Under the pieces are notes generated by a model. It was given only the letters and a program-made list of their open reading frames with translations, was not told the DNA's origin and searched no databases. Source: Burkholderia multivorans ATCC BAA-247 (lineage in GTDB: Bacteria > Pseudomonadota > Gammaproteobacteria > Burkholderiales > Burkholderiaceae). Taken from it: DNA of 64,000 bases. The translations under genes and the position numbers were made by a program. Below, piece by piece: positions 1 through 8,948 of the stretch. Numbering within the stretch: the first letter of the stretch is position 1; the number at the start of each line of letters is the position of its first letter. The stretch lies in contig NZ_CP009830.1 in assembly GCF_000959525.1 (NCBI RefSeq), forward strand, positions 62,001 through 126,000. The letters run 5' to 3'.

Positions 1-1388
1 ACCGCGTAGTGCTTGACCGGTCGCCCGCGCAGCGTCGCGTGCACGGCCGCGACGACCAGCATGTTGATGACGAGGCACACCAGGCCGAGATTGATGCCGC
101 CGAAATCGACATGCAACAGGTAAAACAGCATCGCGAGCGCCTGCCCGCACAGCATGCCCGATGCCACGGCGACGGGTCGCACGCGACGCTGGGCGAGCAG
201 GATCAGCACGCCGGGCAGAAACTGCGCGATGCCGTAGAACGTCGTGTTGATCAGCGTGAGCATCAGGTTCGGCGTCAGCATCGTCGTCGCGATCGACAGC
301 AGCAGATAGCCGACGATCACGTATTTCGCCGCGCGCTTCTGGCGCGTCTCGGGCAGATTCGGCATCAGGTTGCGCGTGACGATCGGCCCGATCGCGAGAC
401 AGATGCCGGCCAGCACGAGCAGCCCCGACAACGCGGCCCCCGCCGCGACGAGCCCGATCAGCCAGCCCGGCAGCAGATGGACGACGGCCGCGAAGAAGGC
501 ATCGTTCGGCGACGCGAGCTTCAGGTTCGCGCTGATCGCGTAATACGACGCGACGACGAGGAACGGATACATCAACATGTACAGCGGCATCGCGACCTGC
601 GTGCGGCGAATCGTGTTCGGCCCGCGCGCCGTGAAAAAGCCCTGCACCGCGAACGGCATGATGTAGAAGCCGAGCGACTGATAGAGCATCGTGCTCATCG
701 AGAAGCGCAGCTGCGATGCGGTCATCGTGTTGCTCACGTGCCGGCTCGCGGCTTCGAATACGGGATGCACGCTGCCGACCTTCAATGCGACGGCCGTGCC
801 CGTGACGACGATCGCGACCAGCATCAGGATGTCCTTCAGGATCGCGATATACGCGGACGCGCGCACGCCCGACATCGCGATATACGTGAACGCGAGCGCC
901 GCGCAGACGAGAATCAGATACAGCGGATCGACGTGCCAGCCGAGTCCTTTCAGTGCGGCGGCGAGCCCCGTGAACTGCATCTGCCCCCACGGAATCAGGA
1001 ACACGATCGATGCGAGCGCAACGATCAGCTCGAGCGCGCGGCTGCCGTAATGGCCTTTGAACAGATCCGCGAGCGTAATCGCATGATGCCGGCGCCCGGC
1101 TTCCCAGATCTTCGGGCCGATGAAATAGCCGATCGGATAGGCGAGCAGGATATAGCCGAGAAACCATACGCCGTAGGTCGGCCCTTTCGCGTAGATCCCG
1201 CCGGGAAAGCCGACCATCGTGCCGATGCTGTAGATCTCGCCGGCGGTCAGGAAGAACAGCAGCGCCGTACCGAACTGGCCCGACGCGACGAAGAAGTCAT
1301 GCACGCTCTGCTTGCCGTGCCCGCGTCGCGAGTGGTAGGCCAGGTAAAGCGACAGCGCGATCAGCGCGGCGAAGACGACCGTGGACAT
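1..1388 (-). CDS. Sodium:solute symporter (SSS family), 3' end cut by the window edge
   Basis: About 460 residues are visible from the ATG at 1388 and the frame is still open at base 1, so the C-terminus is missing. The protein is almost entirely hydrophobic segments, about a dozen, with the SSS-like stretch 'AGEIYSIGTMVGFPGGIYAKG' after TM2 and 'FLIPWGQMQFTG' further on. Members of the family couple Na+ entry to uptake of a small solute across the inner membrane; substrate cannot be read from sequence. It lies 78 bp downstream of a small DUF3311 membrane protein on the same strand, a pairing common for this subfamily, so the two are probably co-transcribed. Confidence 0.9.
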   Translation of the reverse strand, partial: MSTVVFAALIALSLYLAYHSRRGHGKQSVHDFFVASGQFGTALLFFLTAGEIYSIGTMVGFPGGIYAKGPTYGVWFLGYILLAYPIGYFIGPKIWEAGRRHHAITLADLFKGHYGSRALELIVALASIVFLIPWGQMQFTGLAAALKGLGWHVDPLYLILVCAALAFTYIAMSGVRASAYIAILKDILMLVAIVVTGTAVALKVGSVHPVFEAASRHVSNTMTASQLRFSMSTMLYQSLGFYIMPFAVQGFFTARGPNTIRRTQVAMPLYMLMYPFLVVASYYAISANLKLASPNDAFFAAVVHLLPGWLIGLVAAGAALSGLLVLAGICLAIGPIVTRNLMPNLPETRQKRAAKYVIVGYLLLSIATTMLTPNLMLTLINTTFYGIAQFLPGVLILLAQRRVRPVAVASGMLCGQALAMLFYLLHVDFGGINLGLVCLVINMLVVAAVHATLRGRPVKHYA

Positions 1389-1466
1389 GCGCACCTCGGC
1401 GAAAGAACGGGAACGAAGGGTTCGCCGGAAAGCGCAGGCGGCCGGCGGTCCGCGCGAACGAATCGG

Positions 1467-1661
1467 CTACGCGCCGGGTGCATGGCGGTCGAACAGCATC
1501 CAGCACGCGAACAGGCAGCCGGACGTCAGCACGAACCACGCGAAGATCCACATAAACAGAAACGGCACGCCGAACACGTAGCGGTCCTGCGACGCGACCC
1601 ACGGCAGCACGCCCATCACACCGAGATACGGAATACCGATGCCGATCAGATATCGGAGCAT
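1467..1661 (-). CDS. DUF3311 small membrane protein
   Basis: 64 residues, start ATG at 1661 preceded by a purine-rich GAGGAGG-like site. It has two predicted transmembrane helices (about residues 4-22 and 31-55) with a short polar loop containing SQDRYVFGVPFLF, typical of DUF3311. These proteins sit directly upstream of sodium:solute symporters and are thought to act as accessory subunits; that role is inferred from gene pairing rather than shown here. Longer reading frames on this strand that include it have no credible upstream coding character. Confidence 0.8.
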   Translation of the reverse strand: MLRYLIGIGIPYLGVMGVLPWVASQDRYVFGVPFLFMWIFAWFVLTSGCLFACWMLFDRHAPGA

Positions 1662-1858
1662 GCACGCCTCCTCGCTAACGGGTTCGTCGGGAACAGCGAT
1701 GCGAGCGCGCTGCGGCACGTCGCGCGCAATCGTCGAACCCAGTATTCGAAGCCAAAATGCGCGGCGATAGTGCCAGACGCGGGGAATCGTTTGGGCCAGC
1801 GGGCGCGCAGGCCAACGTGAACGCGAGCGCGACGCGCGCCGCACCGCGCCGCACCGCG

Positions 1859-2752
1859 TCACGCGCGCGGACCGAGGCGTTCGGCGAGAAATCCGATGAA
1901 CGTACGCAGCGTGACGAAGCCTTCGCGATGCTGGGGAAACACCGCGTTCAGCGTGATTGGCGCCGGCGCGTACGCGTCGAGCACCGGCACGAGCGCGCCG
2001 CTGTCGAGCGCCGCGCCGACGATGAAGGACGGCAGCAGCGCGATGCCGAGCCCCGCAATCGCCGCATCGCGCACGACTTCGCCGTTGTTCGCGACGAGCG
2101 GCCCCTGCACGTCGAACGTGCGCGGCGCGCCGTCGACGCGGAACTCCCAGCCGACGCGCCGCTCGCGCCCGTACAGCAGGCACGTGTGATTCGCGAGCTC
2201 GGCCGGGGTCGCGGGCCCGCCGTGCCGCTTCAGATACGCGGGGCTCGCGCACGCGATCATCTTCCACGCGCCGAGCGCCCGCGCGATCAGCGTCGAATCC
2301 TCGAGTGCGCCGATCCGCAGCACGAGATCGAAGCCCTCGCCGATCACGTCGACGCGTCGATCGGTCAGATCGAGATTGAGCCGCACAGCCGGGTGCGCGG
2401 ACAGGAACTCGGCGATCAGCGGCGAGACGTGCGTGATCCCGAACGACAGCGGCGCGCTGATCTTCAGCGAACCGTGCAGTTCGGTGCTGCGCACCGACAT
2501 CGCCTGCTCGGCGTCGGCGACTTCCGCGAGGATCCGCTGCGCGCGCGCATAGAACTCCTGGCCCGATTCGGTCACGGCCAGATTGCGCGTGTTCCGGTGC
2601 AGCAGGCGCACGCCGAGCGATGCCTCGAGCGCCATCGTGCGCCGGCTGACGAACTGCTTCGACAGCATCAGCTGATCGGCCGCTGCGGTGAAACTGCCCG
2701 CATCGACGGTCGCGACGAAGATCCGGAGGTCGTTGAGTTCCATATTGTCCAC
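1859..2752 (-). CDS. LysR-family transcriptional regulator
   Basis: 297 residues, full length for the family. An N-terminal winged HTH covers about residues 5-64 (FTAAADQLMLSKQFVSRR is the recognition region), followed by the periplasmic-binding-like effector domain. ATGs at 2752 and 2743 are both possible starts. It is transcribed away from the pirin gene at 2871, and the 118-bp gap holds a perfect T-N11-A dyad (2791-2805). The classic arrangement is that the regulator controls itself and the divergent pirin/wrbA genes. Effector unknown. Confidence 0.9.
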   Translation of the reverse strand: MDNMELNDLRIFVATVDAGSFTAAADQLMLSKQFVSRRTMALEASLGVRLLHRNTRNLAVTESGQEFYARAQRILAEVADAEQAMSVRSTELHGSLKISAPLSFGITHVSPLIAEFLSAHPAVRLNLDLTDRRVDVIGEGFDLVLRIGALEDSTLIARALGAWKMIACASPAYLKRHGGPATPAELANHTCLLYGRERRVGWEFRVDGAPRTFDVQGPLVANNGEVVRDAAIAGLGIALLPSFIVGAALDSGALVPVLDAYAPAPITLNAVFPQHREGFVTLRTFIGFLAERLGPRA

Positions 2753-2790
2753 TTGGATGCGACAGTGATTATCGCCTCAGCGATTTATTT

Positions 2791-2805
2791 GTCAAATCGA
2801 TTGAC
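2791..2805. promoter_or_regulatory. Candidate LysR box between lysR and pirin
   Basis: GTCAA-ATCGA-TTGAC is a perfect 5-bp-arm inverted repeat and contains the T-N11-A pattern bound by LysR proteins. It lies between the divergent starts of the LysR gene (2752) and the pirin gene (2871). Site assignment is inference. Confidence 0.5.
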
Positions 2806-2870
2806 CTACGATGGATGTCAACACAGCGCGACTGCCCACTTCCGAGGCGACGCGTCACCAAGGACCCATC

Positions 2871-3596
2871 ATGATCGACATCCGTGCAGCAAACCAACGC
2901 GGCCGTGCGGAGCACGGCTGGCTCAGCTCCCGCCACACGTTCTCGTTCGCGAACTACTTCGATCCGCAGCAGGTCGGCTTCTCCGATCTGCTGGTGATCA
3001 ACGACGATCGCGTCGCGCCGGCGCGCGGCTTCGGCACGCACCCGCACCGCGACATGGAAATCCTGTCGTACGTGCTCGAAGGCGCGCTGGAGCACAAGGA
3101 TTCGATGGGCACCGGCTCGGTGATCGTGCCGGGCGACGTGCAGCTGATGAGCGCCGGCACCGGCGTGCGCCACAGCGAGTTCAACCACTCGCCGGACGCG
3201 CCCGTCCACTTCCTGCAGATCTGGGTCGGGCCGGCCGAGAAAGGCGCCGCGCCGCGCTACCAGCAGACGCACGTCGCGGCCGACGACAAGCGCGGCAAGC
3301 TCGCGCTCGTCGTGTCGCCGGACGGCACCGCCGGTTCGCTGAAGATCCGCCAGGACACGCGGATCTACGCGGGCCTGTTCGACGGCGACGAACGCGCGAC
3401 GCTCGAGCTCGCGCCGGATCGCTTCGCCTACGTGCACGTCGCGCGCGGCAGCGTCACGGTCAACGGCGTGACGCTCGGTGAAGGCGACGGCGCACGGATT
3501 CGCGGCGAACAGGCGCTGACGTTCGCCGATGGCCACGATGCCGAAGTGCTGGTCTTCGACCTGCGTCCGATCGAAGTGACGGCCGAGTGGGCATGA
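2871..3596 (+). CDS. Pirin family protein (cupin fold)
   Basis: 241 residues from the ATG at 2871; the open frame extends upstream to 2811 but into the regulatory gap. Two cupin domains are expected. The pirin metal ligands are all visible: His57 and His59 in GTHPHRD, His101 and Glu103 in RHSEF. Pirins are metal-binding proteins; several have quercetinase activity or act as redox-sensitive partners, so the actual role is open. The gene is divergent from a LysR regulator and followed by wrbA, suggesting a quinone or electrophile response group. Confidence 0.92.
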   Translation: MIDIRAANQRGRAEHGWLSSRHTFSFANYFDPQQVGFSDLLVINDDRVAPARGFGTHPHRDMEILSYVLEGALEHKDSMGTGSVIVPGDVQLMSAGTGVRHSEFNHSPDAPVHFLQIWVGPAEKGAAPRYQQTHVAADDKRGKLALVVSPDGTAGSLKIRQDTRIYAGLFDGDERATLELAPDRFAYVHVARGSVTVNGVTLGEGDGARIRGEQALTFADGHDAEVLVFDLRPIEVTAEWA

Positions 3597-3615
3597 CGCC
3601 TGCTCGGGAAACCGG

Positions 3616-3642
3616 GCCCCGCCGCGTGCGGGGCTTCTTTTA
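3616..3642 (+). terminator. Rho-independent terminator after pirin gene
   Basis: GCCCCGC (3616-3622) and GCGGGGC (3628-3634) form a perfect 7-bp stem with a 5-nt loop followed by TTCTTTT. It is 20 bp after the pirin stop and 17 bp before the wrbA start, so it may attenuate rather than fully separate the two genes. Confidence 0.65.
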
Positions 3643-3658
3643 AGCGGAGATTCGCAAC

Positions 3659-4261
3659 ATGGCCAAGGTACTCGTTCTTTACTACTCGTCCTACGGACAC
3701 GTCGAAACGATGGCGCAGCACGTCGCGGAAGGCGCGAAATCGGTGCCCGGCGTCGAGGTCACGCTCAAGCGCGTGCCGGAGACGATTCCCGCCGATCAGG
3801 CGAAGGCGATCGGCATCAAGGTCGATCAGGCCGCACCGGTCGCGACCGTGGACGAGCTCGCGGACTACGATGCGATCCTGTTCGGCACGCCGACGCGCTT
3901 CGGCAACATGGCCGGCCAGATGCGTACGTTCCTCGACCAGACGGGCGGCTTGTGGATGAAGGGCGCGCTGGTCGGCAAGATCGGCAGCGTGTTCGCGTCG
4001 ACGGGCACGCAGCACGGCGGCCAGGAAACGACGATCACGTCGTTCCATACGACGCTGCTGCATCACGGGATGGTGATCGTCGGCGTGCCGTATGCGTGCA
4101 GCGGGCTTGTCAACATGAACGAGATCACGGGCGGCACGCCGTACGGCGCGACGACGCTAGCGGGCGCGGACGGCAGCCGTCAGCCGAGCGCGAACGAACT
4201 CGACATCGCGCGCTATCAGGGCAAGCACGTCGCGGAACTCGCGGTGAAGCTCGCCTCGTAA
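3659..4261 (+). CDS. wrbA: NAD(P)H:quinone oxidoreductase, WrbA type
   Basis: 200 residues, the normal WrbA length. The flavodoxin-like FMN site is visible at the N-terminus ([12 protein letters not shown]) with the further WrbA motifs GTPTRFGNM and [13 protein letters not shown]. WrbA is a cytoplasmic tetrameric FMN enzyme that reduces quinones by two electrons, avoiding semiquinone formation. A GCGGAGA site precedes the ATG. It follows the pirin gene on the same strand and fits the quinone/aromatic theme of the region. Confidence 0.95.
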   Translation: MAKVLVLYYSSYGHVETMAQHVAEGAKSVPGVEVTLKRVPETIPADQAKAIGIKVDQAAPVATVDELADYDAILFGTPTRFGNMAGQMRTFLDQTGGLWMKGALVGKIGSVFASTGTQHGGQETTITSFHTTLLHHGMVIVGVPYACSGLVNMNEITGGTPYGATTLAGADGSRQPSANELDIARYQGKHVAELAVKLAS

Positions 4262-4385
4262 GCCCGTCGTCAGGTCGCGCGCGTGGGGCGACCATGCGCG
4301 TTACGGGCGTGGCGCCGCGACGCCGCGCGCAGGCGGCGGGCGCCGTGCCGGCCGCCCGCGCGCCGCGCGTCGTGCGCCGCCGGCG

Positions 4386-4694
4386 TTACTGCCCGGAAGC
4401 CGGCGCGGCCGGCGCCGCGTTGGCCGGCGCCTTCTGCACCGCGTTCTGCGGATAGTTGCTCTGATCGTTGGTCAGCCGATAGCCGCTGCCCGTGCCGATC
4501 GCCTTCAGGTCCTTCGCGTGCCGCTCGCGTGCCGCCTTGCGCGCCGCTTTCTTCTTCGCCTTGTCGAGCTGCTTCTGCGTCGGCGCGGATGCCGCCGTCG
4601 TGTCCTGCGCCCATGCCGCCGGCGCGGCGGTCAACAGCAGACCGAACGACGCCGTGACTGCCACTGCCACCGAAACCACGCGAGACTGCTTCAT
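4386..4694 (-). CDS. Small secreted Lys/Ala-rich protein, function unknown
   Basis: 102 residues with a clear Sec signal peptide (MKQSRV..., hydrophobic core, cleavage after AWA about residue 29). The mature part begins with a basic Lys/Arg/Ala-rich helix (about 40-65), then a Tyr/Asn/Gln segment (GSGYRLTNDQSNYPQN) and an Ala/Pro tail. An AAGGAGAT ribosome site precedes the ATG at 4694. It resembles the small exported proteins of unknown function abundant in Burkholderia. It converges with wrbA. Confidence 0.7.
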   Translation of the reverse strand: MKQSRVVSVAVAVTASFGLLLTAAPAAWAQDTTAASAPTQKQLDKAKKKAARKAARERHAKDLKAIGTGSGYRLTNDQSNYPQNAVQKAPANAAPAAPASGQ

Positions 4695-4909
4695 GCCGGA
4701 TCTCCTTGTCGATTGTCGAGGGTGAATCGAGCGGCGCCGGCGCGCTCGCGACGGATGTCGGTTGCGCACGACGGCGCCGATGCAACGTTAGCCGATCGCC
4801 GCGGAATTGTCCTTGTGCATTCGTGAATTCCGGCGATAACGGCCCGCATACGTGCCGGCCGCGATCGAAACGCGCAATGCGAGACTGCCGTACGACCGCA
4901 CCGCGCCGC

Positions 4910-5644
4910 TCAGAGCCAGCGCGATACGATCGGCAGCAGGATCGGCACGACGAACGCGGTCAGCACGCCATTGAGTCCCATCCCGAGCCCGGCGAACGCA
5001 CCGGCTTCCTCGCTGACCTGAAACGCGCGCGCGGTGCCGATGCCATGCGAGGCGACGCCGAGCGCGAAGCCGCGCACCGCGGGCTCGTCGATGCGCAGCG
5101 CGTTCAGGATGCTGCGCGCGCAGACGGCGCCGAAGATCCCGGTCGAAATGACGAGCACGGCCGTCAGCGACGGAATGCCGCCGATCTCCGCGGCGACCGC
5201 CATCGCGATCGGCGTCGTCGCGGACTTCGGCGCAAGCGACGCAATCGTCTGATGAGACGCGCCGAGCAACGCGGCGATGCCGACCGCCGACACGATCGCC
5301 GTCAGCGAACCGGCGACGAGGCCGATCAGCAGCGGCAACGCCGCGCGGCGCAGCTTCGCCCATTGGCGATACAGCGGCAGCGCGAGCGCGACGGTCGCGG
5401 GGCCGAGCAGGAAGTGAACGAACTGCGCCCCTTCGAAATACGTCGGGTAGGGCGTGCGCGTCAGCGTCAGCAGCGCGACGATCAGCGCGACCGCGATCAG
5501 CACCGGGTTCGCGAGCGGATTGAAGCGGGCACGCGCATAGACGGCCTGCGCGACGAGATACGCGATCAGCGTGATCGTGAGTCCGAGCAGCGGACTCGCG
5601 GCGAGGTAGACCCAGATCGCGCCGAGCTTCGGGAAGGCCGTCAT
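4910..5644 (-). CDS. lrgB: LrgB/CidB-family membrane protein
   Basis: 244 residues with about seven hydrophobic segments and the LrgB signature around TTPIAMAVAAEIGGIPSLTA and GVASHGIGTARAF. The start codon overlaps the lrgA stop by 4 bp (ATGA), so translation is coupled. LrgA/LrgB pairs have been linked to murein hydrolase control and, in other bacteria, to glycolate or pyruvate transport; which applies here is not visible. Confidence 0.92.
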   Translation of the reverse strand: MTAFPKLGAIWVYLAASPLLGLTITLIAYLVAQAVYARARFNPLANPVLIAVALIVALLTLTRTPYPTYFEGAQFVHFLLGPATVALALPLYRQWAKLRRAALPLLIGLVAGSLTAIVSAVGIAALLGASHQTIASLAPKSATTPIAMAVAAEIGGIPSLTAVLVISTGIFGAVCARSILNALRIDEPAVRGFALGVASHGIGTARAFQVSEEAGAFAGLGMGLNGVLTAFVVPILLPIVSRWL

Positions 5645-6012
5645 CGCGTGCCCTCCGCGGTGCCGGTCGCGCGTTGCTGGCGCCGCAGCAGCGCGCGCGT
5701 GACGAGTGCGGTAACGGCGATCGCGAGCGTCGTGCTGACGACGAGCGCGACGACGACCGCGACCGCATCGCCGCGCACGCGGCCCGCCGACACCATGATC
5801 CCGACGCCGGCCGGCACGAACAGCAGCGACAGATGGCGCAGCAGTTCGAGCGCGGTCGGCTCGATCGCGTCGGCGACCTGCGGCCGCAGCATCGCGAAAC
5901 CGAACAACAGCAGCATGCCGATCACCGGGCCGGGCACCGGCAAACCGAACAGATAGGACACCCCTTCCCCGAGACACTGGAAGGTCAGCAATACCGCGAA
6001 AGCCTGCAACAT
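5641..6012 (-). CDS. lrgA: LrgA/CidA-family membrane protein
   Basis: 123 residues with four transmembrane segments, the holin-like LrgA fold (MLQAFAVLLTFQCLGEGVSYL at the N-terminus; PGPVIGMLLLFG). It is the upstream gene of a two-gene lrgAB operon, with a 4-bp overlap into lrgB. A GGAGAAT site precedes the start. No LytSR-type or LysR regulator is adjacent; the upstream DNA is the decayed ring-cleavage cluster. Confidence 0.9.
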   Translation of the reverse strand: MLQAFAVLLTFQCLGEGVSYLFGLPVPGPVIGMLLLFGFAMLRPQVADAIEPTALELLRHLSLLFVPAGVGIMVSAGRVRGDAVAVVVALVVSTTLAIAVTALVTRALLRRQQRATGTAEGTR

Positions 6013-6109
6013 GAAGCGATTCTCCTGACGACGGCGCGCGCCGCGGCGGCCGGCACGCGCCGGCCGCTACCGGCCTTGGCGCGCGGTAAGCGCGATCGTA
6101 CCAAGTTCG

Positions 6110-6310
6110 CGAAACCTGCAGCGTCGTTCGGCCGGCGTCAGTTCGAGCTCGCGCGCGAAGCCGTGCAGATGCCGTACCAGTGCGCTCATGATCGTTTTGA
6201 GCCGCCCGTCCTCGCAGGCAGCGGACGTCACGCGCACCGTGTCGGCGATCGCGCTCGGCGAGTCGTCGGCGCGTGCGCCGGAACTCGGCTCGATCTCGTC
6301 TCTTGATACG
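6110..6310 (-). pseudogene. Remnant of an intradiol (hydroxyquinol-type) dioxygenase, N-terminus only
   Basis: Reading the minus strand, an open stretch contains RLKTIMSALVRHLHGFARE followed by LELTPAE, which matches residues about 27-52 of the intact dioxygenase at 14492-15364 (RLRMLMQSLVRHLHAFVRE, TELTEAE). The match stops abruptly and the catalytic domain with the Tyr/His iron ligands is absent. It lies just downstream of a maleylacetate reductase and a broken aldehyde dehydrogenase in the same order as the intact hap cluster, which supports decay of a duplicated or displaced cluster. The gap from 6013 to 6352 otherwise holds no gene. Confidence 0.7.
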
Positions 6311-6352
6311 CGTGACGCGCACGCGGCAAAGGGCTCGCCGGCGTCGCGCCGC

Positions 6353-7411
6353 TCACGCCGGCCGGCGGCCCGCATAGGCGTCTTCGAGCAGCGCGCGCAG
6401 CGATGCGCGCTCGGGCGGGCGCGGGTTCCAGTACGGGTTGCGCAACGCGAGATCGAGCACGCGTTCGATGTCGGCCTCCTCCATGCCGATGTCCTTCAGC
6501 GCGACCGGCACGCCGCTGGCACGGGCGAGATCGAAAACGCCGCGTGCCGCGTCGTCGGCGCCGAGTGCGGCAGCGATGCGGCGCATCGCGGCCGGCGCGG
6601 CGTCGCGGTTGTAAGCGAGCGCATGCGGCAGCACGATCGTATGCGTTTCCGCGTGCGGCAGGTTCAGCGTGCCGCCGAGCGTATGGCACAGCTTGTGATG
6701 CAGCGCCATCCCGACGCTGCCGAGCACGGCACCGCACAGCCAGGCACCGTACAGACAGTCGGCGCGCGCGTCGGCGTCGTGCGCGTCGTGCACGATGCGC
6801 GGCAGGCCGCCGGCCAACGCACGTATGCCTTCCTCCGCCATCAGGCTCGCGACCGGGTTCGCGTCGGGCGCGTACAGCCCTTCGGCCGCGTGCGCGATCG
6901 CGTTGATCCCGCTCGTCACCGAGAGCGCCACCGGCAGCGACAGCGTCAGGTCCGGATCGTAGATCACCGCCTTCGGCAGCACGCGCAGGTCGCGGCCCGT
7001 CTTCTTCACCCCGCCTTCGGTGAGCCCGTAGATCGGCGTCATTTCGGAGCCGGCATAGGTCGTCGGCACCGCGACGATCGGCAGTCCCGAATCGAGCGCG
7101 ATCGCCTTACCGAGGCCCGTCGTCGAGCCGCCGCCGATCGCGATCGCGCAGTCCGCATCGACCTGCGCGGCAAATGCGCGGGCCGCGCGCGCCGTCTCGA
7201 TCGGCACGTGCATGACCGCTTCGGCAAACACGCCGGCGGCGCGCGCGGCGAGCCGATGCGCGAGCGCTTCGGCCTGCGCGCGCTGCGGCGGCGTCGAGAG
7301 CACGATCGCGCGCGTGGCGCCAAGGCGCTCGATTTCCTGCGGCAACTGCGCGAGACTGCCCGCGCCGAATACGACGCGCGACGGCAGGCCGTTGTAGACG
7401 AACGAATGCAT
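6353..7411 (-). CDS. Maleylacetate reductase (iron-alcohol-dehydrogenase family), second copy
   Basis: 352 residues from the ATG at 7411; the same frame stays open far upstream through pseudogene DNA, so the long frame is not the gene. It carries the NAD-binding GGGST motif (AIAIGGGSTTGLGKAIAL) and the metal region HHKLCHTLGGT. Maleylacetate reductase converts maleylacetate to 3-oxoadipate at the end of hydroquinone, resorcinol and chlorophenol degradation. It is a clear paralogue of the hapF product at 15393-16460. Both neighbours (dioxygenase downstream, dehydrogenase upstream) are remnants, so this gene may be a survivor with no dedicated operon; reading frame and motifs look intact. Confidence 0.88.
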   Translation of the reverse strand: MHSFVYNGLPSRVVFGAGSLAQLPQEIERLGATRAIVLSTPPQRAQAEALAHRLAARAAGVFAEAVMHVPIETARAARAFAAQVDADCAIAIGGGSTTGLGKAIALDSGLPIVAVPTTYAGSEMTPIYGLTEGGVKKTGRDLRVLPKAVIYDPDLTLSLPVALSVTSGINAIAHAAEGLYAPDANPVASLMAEEGIRALAGGLPRIVHDAHDADARADCLYGAWLCGAVLGSVGMALHHKLCHTLGGTLNLPHAETHTIVLPHALAYNRDAAPAAMRRIAAALGADDAARGVFDLARASGVPVALKDIGMEEADIERVLDLALRNPYWNPRPPERASLRALLEDAYAGRRPA

Positions 7412-7434
7412 CGCGATGCGCTCCGTGTAAAGGT

Positions 7435-7812
7435 TCAACGCGGATAGTACGGCGGAATCTGCGCATCGACGTCGAGCCGCACCGATTTCGCATGGATGTA
7501 CTCGTGCATCGCGTCGAAGCTCTTTGCGCACCCGTCGTCGCTCGCGCAGACGCTGCCGAGCGGCAAGCCGGGGCTCACGCGCTTGTAGCCATCCGCACCG
7601 CCTCTCGGATCCGCGTGCGAAGCCGTGCGCACGCTGTCGGTCGCGCGTCCAGAGGCCGGCGCCGAGCCCGCACGCGGCGCGGGCCGCGATCGCGAGCGCC
7701 TCGTCGCCGGTGCGAAACGTCGTGACCGTCACGAACGGGCCGAACCCTGCGTGCTGCGCGACGCGGTCGCCCGGCTTCGCATGCACGCAAAAGCGGCGGG
7801 CGTAGGCCCGCC
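7435..7812 (-). pseudogene. Aldehyde dehydrogenase C-terminal remnant with frameshift
   Basis: Two minus-strand frames together spell the last quarter of an aldehyde dehydrogenase. About 7640-7812 reads GDRVAQHAGFGPFVTVTTF...GLGAGLWTRD, matching ADRIAQEEVFGPFVTVLRF...GLGSGLWTND of the intact HapE. About 7435-7590 in another frame reads GYKRVSPGLPLG...FDAMHEYIHAKSVRLDVD, matching CYKRVNPGSPFG...FEAMHDYTEARSVWVNVD. The nucleotide-binding domain, catalytic Cys and general base Glu are missing, and at least one frameshift lies near 7620. It is upstream of the second maleylacetate reductase exactly as hapE is upstream of hapF. Confidence 0.85.
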
Positions 7813-7854
7813 GCGTCGATCTCCGCGCGCACCTCGCGGCGCGCGCATGCGCCG

Positions 7855-8889
7855 TTACTTCAGACGCGTCGCGATTTCGTTCGCCATCGCCTTCAGTGCG
7901 GCCTGCGTCGGCGCATCGGCGGCCAATGCGTTGAGCAGCCCGAAATCGTGGATCGTGCCGTCGTAACGCGTCGTCGTCGCTTCGACGCCGGCCGCGTCGA
8001 GCTTGCGGCCGTATGCTTCGCCTTCGTCGCGCAGCACGTCGAACTGCGCGACCTGGATCAGCGCGGGCGGCAGCCCCTTCAGTTGCGCGACGCTCGCGCG
8101 CAGCGGCGACGCATAGATCTCGTTGCGCTGCGCTTCGTTCTTCGTGTACGCGTCCCAGAACCACTTCATCATCGGGCGCGTCAGGAAGTGGCCCTGCTGA
8201 TACGCGCGATACGAACCCGTGTCGAAGTCGTGATCGGTGACGGGCCACAGCAAACCCTGGAAGCGAATCGCCGGCCCGCCCTTGTCCTTCGCCATCAGCG
8301 CGACGACCGCCGCCATGTTGCCGCCGACGCTATTGCCGACCACCGCGAGACGGCTGCCGTCGACGCCGATTTCGGCACCGTGTGCGGCGACCCACTTCGT
8401 TGCGGCATAGGCCTGATTGATCGCGACCGGATAACGCGCTTCCGGCGACGGCGTGTAGTTGACGAACACGGCCACCGCACCCGATTGCACGACGAGATCG
8501 CGCACGAGCCGCTCGTGCGTCGGGAAATCGCCGAGCACCCAGCCGCCGCCGTGGAAGAACATGAACACGGGCGGCGTGCCCGTCGCGTGTTGCGGACGCA
8601 CGATCGTGATCGGCACGGACAGCCCGTCCTGCTCGATCGTGCGGTTCGACACGTCGATCCCCGACAGGTCGACCTTCACGCCGTTCTGTGCGTCGACGAG
8701 CACCTGCCGCGCCTTCGCGGGGCTCAGCGTTTCGAGGCCCGGGCCCTTCTGCGCGTTCAACGCGGCGAGAAACGCGCTCGTCGTCGCGTCGGGGCGCACG
8801 GTGTCGGCGCCTGCCGCGAACGCGGCCGGAACGGCGGAAGACAATGCCGCGACGGCGGCGACGATCAGCAGCGGCTTGACGATCTTCAT
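7855..8889 (-). CDS. Exported alpha/beta hydrolase (HSL-like)
   Basis: 344 residues with a Sec signal peptide (residues 1 to about 25, ending AAFAA). The oxyanion motif HGGGW (in FMFFHGGGWVLGD) and nucleophile elbow GNSVGG mark the hormone-sensitive-lipase/acetyl-esterase group; an Asp (FDVLRDEGEAY) and His (TIHDFGLL) complete a plausible triad. Substrate unknown. It starts 59 bp after the ohr stop and probably forms an operon with ohr under the TetR regulator. Confidence 0.88.
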   Translation of the reverse strand: MKIVKPLLIVAAVAALSSAVPAAFAAGADTVRPDATTSAFLAALNAQKGPGLETLSPAKARQVLVDAQNGVKVDLSGIDVSNRTIEQDGLSVPITIVRPQHATGTPPVFMFFHGGGWVLGDFPTHERLVRDLVVQSGAVAVFVNYTPSPEARYPVAINQAYAATKWVAAHGAEIGVDGSRLAVVGNSVGGNMAAVVALMAKDKGGPAIRFQGLLWPVTDHDFDTGSYRAYQQGHFLTRPMMKWFWDAYTKNEAQRNEIYASPLRASVAQLKGLPPALIQVAQFDVLRDEGEAYGRKLDAAGVEATTTRYDGTIHDFGLLNALAADAPTQAALKAMANEIATRLK

Positions 8890-8948
8890 GATGAGACTCC
8901 TGAATCGGGTAATGGATGGGCGATGAACGGGTCGGTTGCCATGTACGG

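Noticed and set aside
9-1820. 603-residue plus-strand open frame opposite the symporter gene
   Set aside because: The product is Arg/His/Gln/Glu-rich with no hydrophobic or domain structure and lies antisense to a clear membrane transporter; it is an artefact of high GC at third codon positions.
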